A stretch of DNA of 7,622 nt from Gammaproteobacteria bacterium (GTDB lineage Bacteria; Pseudomonadota; Gammaproteobacteria; Chromatiales; Chromatiaceae). Every line of letters begins with the position of its first letter. Position 1 is the stretch's first letter. The stretch is from contig JADWMH010000008.1 in NCBI GenBank assembly GCA_015767355.1, positions 14,746 to 22,367 of the forward strand. The letters are read 5' to 3'. The notes beneath the pieces were generated by a model, which was not told where the DNA came from, searched no databases, and worked only from the letters and a program-made list of their open reading frames with translations. The position numbers and the translations under genes were made by a program. This document shows positions 5,354 to 7,622 of the stretch, piece after piece.

Positions 5354-6844
5354 CATATCTCTCGCCACCCGAAATCCCGTATCGTCACTGCGCCTCGTAG
5401 GGAAGTCGCGCCAGCGATTGGCTGAGCGGATCTCTTTGGGTGGAAAACTCCATGCTCCGCCGCGAATGACCCGCTTGCCGCAGCCGGGTTTTTCCACAGG
5501 CGCACCATCGGCGGGCGCTTCTGCGAAGCTGTCATGATAGCAGTCTGCCACCCATTCAAACACATTGCCCGCCGTATCATGCAAGCCGAGTGGATTTGCA
5601 GCAAACTTTCCTACGGGTGCGATTTGAGCGCCGTCCCAGAGTGAATTGCAGCCTTCGCAGTTTGCCCTGGCAGCGCCGCTTTCATCACCCCACCAAAATT
5701 TTGTATCCGCGCCTGCCCGCGCCGCGTATTCCCATTCGGCATCACTGGGCAGGCGGTATCGCTTGCGGGTTTTATTGCTGAGCCATTCGGTATAGGCTTT
5801 GGCGTCCTGCCAGGAGAGATTGACCACAGGATTGCTACCCCGTCCCCAGCCTTCATCATCAGGCATCTCACGCCTGGTATCAGCGCAAAACTGGTCATAT
5901 TCGTCAAATGTGACTTCAAAGACACCTATCGCATATGTACCGGGATTCACAGCTGTCGGGGGCCGCTCATCAGTGTCGCCCTGTGCATCTCCTCTGATAA
6001 ATTCGCGACCCTGGATAATTATCATTTCGGGGGCAAGCGAACCATCGACCATCGTATCCTGAAACAGGGATGGCGGAGTCTGTTTCCAGCGGTGAGAGAA
6101 GTCAGCCTTGCCATTATCGGTACTGACATCAAAGCGAATGCCCGATAGCGTTTCAACTGGCATTTTGAGTATCACTTCATCGCTTGTTTCAACCTGAAAA
6201 TGCTCCAGCATGAGTTGCCCCTGATGGATCACGCCATCCACCAGCGTGATCTGCGTTGTTGGCTTCTCCTCGTCATCGCGCTCATCATCGGGCACTGTAA
6301 TGCGATCGATGAAGCGAATTTTTCCTGTGTCGATGATCTCTATCGATGAGGATGTTTTGAACAACAGATCCCGGGTAAGAACCCGCGCCACAAACTGGTC
6401 GCCAAAGCTGGTTTTTATAACATCAGGAGTCTGCCGGGACGAAGGTCGAATACCTCGCGGGGCGAAACTGATCGCGGCAATGTCGCTTGCTGCCAGCGGC
6501 AATGTGGCGTCAAGCACGCGCAGCATGGTTATTTCGCTCTCCACAACCTCTCCGTAAAAGCGCTCACCCTGGCGGGTAGTAAGCAGATCAGGAAGCTTGC
6601 CGGCGCCTTTTTTCACGGTGTGCAGTCGATGGTATGGAATGGAAATTTTTCCAAACCCGGTGTTGACAGAGAGGGACTCCACGGCGACCGTACCCTGGTG
6701 AATGTCTCCGTTTTTCATGGTGACAATATCGAAGCCAGAGGCTTTTTCAGCGATAGCCGAGAGTGGTAAAATGAGCAACAGCAGGGCTAATACAAACACC
6801 AGCACCCTGTTGGTTATATACGGCCTCTCAATAACGACTGACAT
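5351..6844 (-). CDS. Exported protein with four beta-rich repeats and a SUMF1/NirV-like domain
   Basis: 497 residues. A hydrophobic N-terminal segment at about 13-32 (RVLVFVLALLLLILPLSAIA) is a signal peptide or anchor, placing the rest in the periplasm. Residues 38-239 hold four repeats of about 42 residues with the pattern ITxxxGDxxxGxV...LxVxT...ixIPxxxLxxIxF: 38-79, 86-128, 141-182 and 197-239. Residues 272-497 form a formylglycine-generating-enzyme/SUMF1 domain: PEMIIIQGREFIRGD, NPVVNLSWQDAKAYTEWLS, YRLPSDAEWEYAARAG, GLHDTAGNVFEWVADCYHDS, RVIRGGAWSFPP and GFRVARD. The two catalytic cysteines of true FGE, expected just after RGGAW, are absent, so formylglycine formation is unlikely. Cysteines at 396 and 399 (CEGC), 435 and 455 are the ones seen in NirV-like members, a group found beside nitrite reductase genes. 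The role is unknown; a chaperone or assembly function for a periplasmic redox enzyme is a guess. There is no clear ribosome-binding site. Confidence 0.85.
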   Translation of the reverse strand: MSVVIERPYITNRVLVFVLALLLLILPLSAIAEKASGFDIVTMKNGDIHQGTVAVESLSVNTGFGKISIPYHRLHTVKKGAGKLPDLLTTRQGERFYGEVVESEITMLRVLDATLPLAASDIAAISFAPRGIRPSSRQTPDVIKTSFGDQFVARVLTRDLLFKTSSSIEIIDTGKIRFIDRITVPDDERDDEEKPTTQITLVDGVIHQGQLMLEHFQVETSDEVILKMPVETLSGIRFDVSTDNGKADFSHRWKQTPPSLFQDTMVDGSLAPEMIIIQGREFIRGDAQGDTDERPPTAVNPGTYAIGVFEVTFDEYDQFCADTRREMPDDEGWGRGSNPVVNLSWQDAKAYTEWLSNKTRKRYRLPSDAEWEYAARAGADTKFWWGDESGAARANCEGCNSLWDGAQIAPVGKFAANPLGLHDTAGNVFEWVADCYHDSFAEAPADGAPVEKPGCGKRVIRGGAWSFPPKEIRSANRWRDFPTRRSDDTGFRVARDM

Positions 6845-6897
6845 ATTTTAGTGGGACCAAGTCTCAGACTGACGAAGCATGAAAAAGATTATTTTCT

Positions 6898-6960
6898 CTC
6901 GCCAAGACTCAAAGACCGCAAAGGTTTTTTTTGGCGGGCTTTGCGTCTTTGCGGGAGTCA
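6898..6960. repeat. Imperfect inverted repeat of CGCAAAGAC-type units
   Basis: The left arm (6898-6924) is made of units of about 8 bases, GCCAAGAC, TCAAAGAC, CGCAAAGG. The right arm (about 6933-6957) carries the inverted form, CTTTGCGTCTTTGCGGGAG. They are separated by a T-rich loop. It resembles a dispersed intergenic repeat of CGCAAAGA units that I recall from many bacterial genomes. It lies just upstream of the SUMF1-protein start, downstream of the hemerythrin gene, in a gene-free spacer. On the minus strand the arm is followed by no T-run, so terminator activity is uncertain. Confidence 0.7.
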
Positions 6961-7023
6961 TTATTGAAATTTGACTCATTTGTACAGACGTTGGCCACTC
7001 AAGGATTCTGGCGCCAAAATCAT

Positions 7024-7054
7024 GGTGGATGCGCTGTCGCTTATCCCCCCTACA
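7024..7054. repeat. Short hairpin repeat GGTGGATGCGC...GCTTATCCCCCCTACA
   Basis: Arms GGTGGATGCGC (7024-7034) and GCTTATCCCCC (7039-7049) pair at 8 of 11 positions, with a TGTC loop, followed by CTACA. This is the form of a common palindromic intergenic repeat of Proteobacteria (GGTGGAT...ATCCACCCTACA). It lies about 40 bases after the hemerythrin stop on the minus strand. It may be a degraded copy and may help end that transcript. Confidence 0.5.
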
Positions 7055-7091
7055 ACTACGTCCCTGTATGCAAATCGCATCCATAGAACGG

Positions 7092-7622
7092 CTAACCCAT
7101 GCCCTTCTGCTTGAGCAGGGAACTGTATTCCTGATCAGTGCCATTGATGTGATTGATCAGCCAGTTCTTCAGATAAAGCGCGACATCCTCCAGCACCTCA
7201 TGGCCCCGTTTATCATACTCCTGGACAAACCCTTCCACTTTGGCGATCATCTGCCGGTGCAACTCCTTGTGCGCTTCCAGGTCGGCATAACCGGCTTCCT
7301 GCAGCATCTTCTCTTCACGCTCAAAATGGTACTTGGTATAGGCAACCATTTCATCCAGCGCCTCATGTTCGAACTCCTCCCCAGTCTGGTAATGAACAGC
7401 CGTCTGCAGATGGTTAATCAGTGTAAGGAGTTTTTTGTGATCGTTGTCCAGTGAATCGACACCTACACTGTATTCGTCTTTCCATACCGCAAAGTATCGG
7501 CTTTCACTCCACCGCATCAGCACCGGAATAGCAATCAGTGAAGCCGTTAACAACCAGGGAACGGGATTCCCGGCGCCCAGGGCAATAAAAGTCAGGATCA
7601 CCGCAACCAGCAAAGTACCGGC
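7092..7622 (-). CDS. Membrane-anchored bacteriohemerythrin, N-terminus cut by the window edge
   Basis: The frame remains open through the last base, and the first in-window start-like codon (7613) is only a TTG inside a hydrophobic stretch, so the gene continues beyond the window. Counting from that TTG, residues 1-33 give one or two membrane segments (LLVAVILTFIALGAG and WLLTASLIAIPVLM). Residues 44-168 are a complete hemerythrin domain with all seven di-iron ligands: H59 (DNDHKKL), H96 and E100 (HFEREE), H115 and H119 (HKELH), H155 and D160 (HINGTD). The family binds O2 reversibly at a non-haem di-iron site. Roles include O2 delivery to membrane oxidases, oxygen or nitric oxide sensing and iron handling; which applies here cannot be told. 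The missing upstream part could add more membrane helices or a sensor domain. It is on the same strand as the SUMF1-protein gene but separated by 247 bases with two repeats, so it is probably a separate transcript. Confidence 0.9.
   Translation of the reverse strand, partial: AGTLLVAVILTFIALGAGNPVPWLLTASLIAIPVLMRWSESRYFAVWKDEYSVGVDSLDNDHKKLLTLINHLQTAVHYQTGEEFEHEALDEMVAYTKYHFEREEKMLQEAGYADLEAHKELHRQMIAKVEGFVQEYDKRGHEVLEDVALYLKNWLINHINGTDQEYSSLLKQKGMG

Noticed and set aside
6848..7144. Minus-strand open frame of 98 codons between the SUMF1 and hemerythrin genes
   Set aside because: It overlaps the end of the hemerythrin gene and reads through both palindromic repeats, and its translation looks like translated repeat DNA.

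Overview
The window reads as a chromosomal segment of a Gammaproteobacterium that respires without oxygen or under changing oxygen. I infer this from a complete ubiU-ubiV-ubiT set, which encodes the oxygen-independent branch of ubiquinone synthesis and is typical of facultatively anaerobic Proteobacteria, together with periplasmic multihaem and haem d1-type cytochromes. A sulfur-oxidising or denitrifying relative is plausible, but nothing in the window fixes the genus.

Layout. Positions 142-2051 (+) hold ubiU and ubiV as a tightly coupled pair (ATGA overlap). They converge on a minus-strand pair: ubiT (2209-2694) and, just upstream of it, a three-haem periplasmic cytochrome c (2730-3539). The gap between the convergent pairs carries a long inverted repeat built of 10-base units. 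From 3540 to 3795 is a divergent promoter region containing a roughly 100-base hairpin-type repeat. It drives the tri-haem cytochrome leftward and a cytochrome c-cytochrome d1 protein of NirN type (3796-5337) rightward. The d1 gene ends 13 bases from the convergent end of a 497-residue exported protein (5351-6844, minus), which has four short tandem beta-rich repeats followed by a formylglycine-generating-enzyme-like (SUMF1/NirV-type) domain without the catalytic cysteines. A 247-base spacer (6845-7091) holds two more repeat elements. The window ends inside a membrane-anchored bacteriohemerythrin (7092 to the edge, minus).

How the genes may work together (inference). UbiUVT supplies ubiquinone when oxygen is absent, as known to be needed for denitrification in Pseudomonas. 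The tri-haem cytochrome and the c-d1 protein share a divergent control region and are both exported, so they could be redox partners. The SUMF1 protein resembles the NirV group found near nitrite reductases. No nirS, nirJ, nirE or nirDLGH gene lies in the window, so the c-d1 protein sits apart from a standard haem d1 cluster. The combination of c-d1 protein, tri-haem cytochrome and repeat-SUMF1 protein is the part most likely to be an undescribed system.
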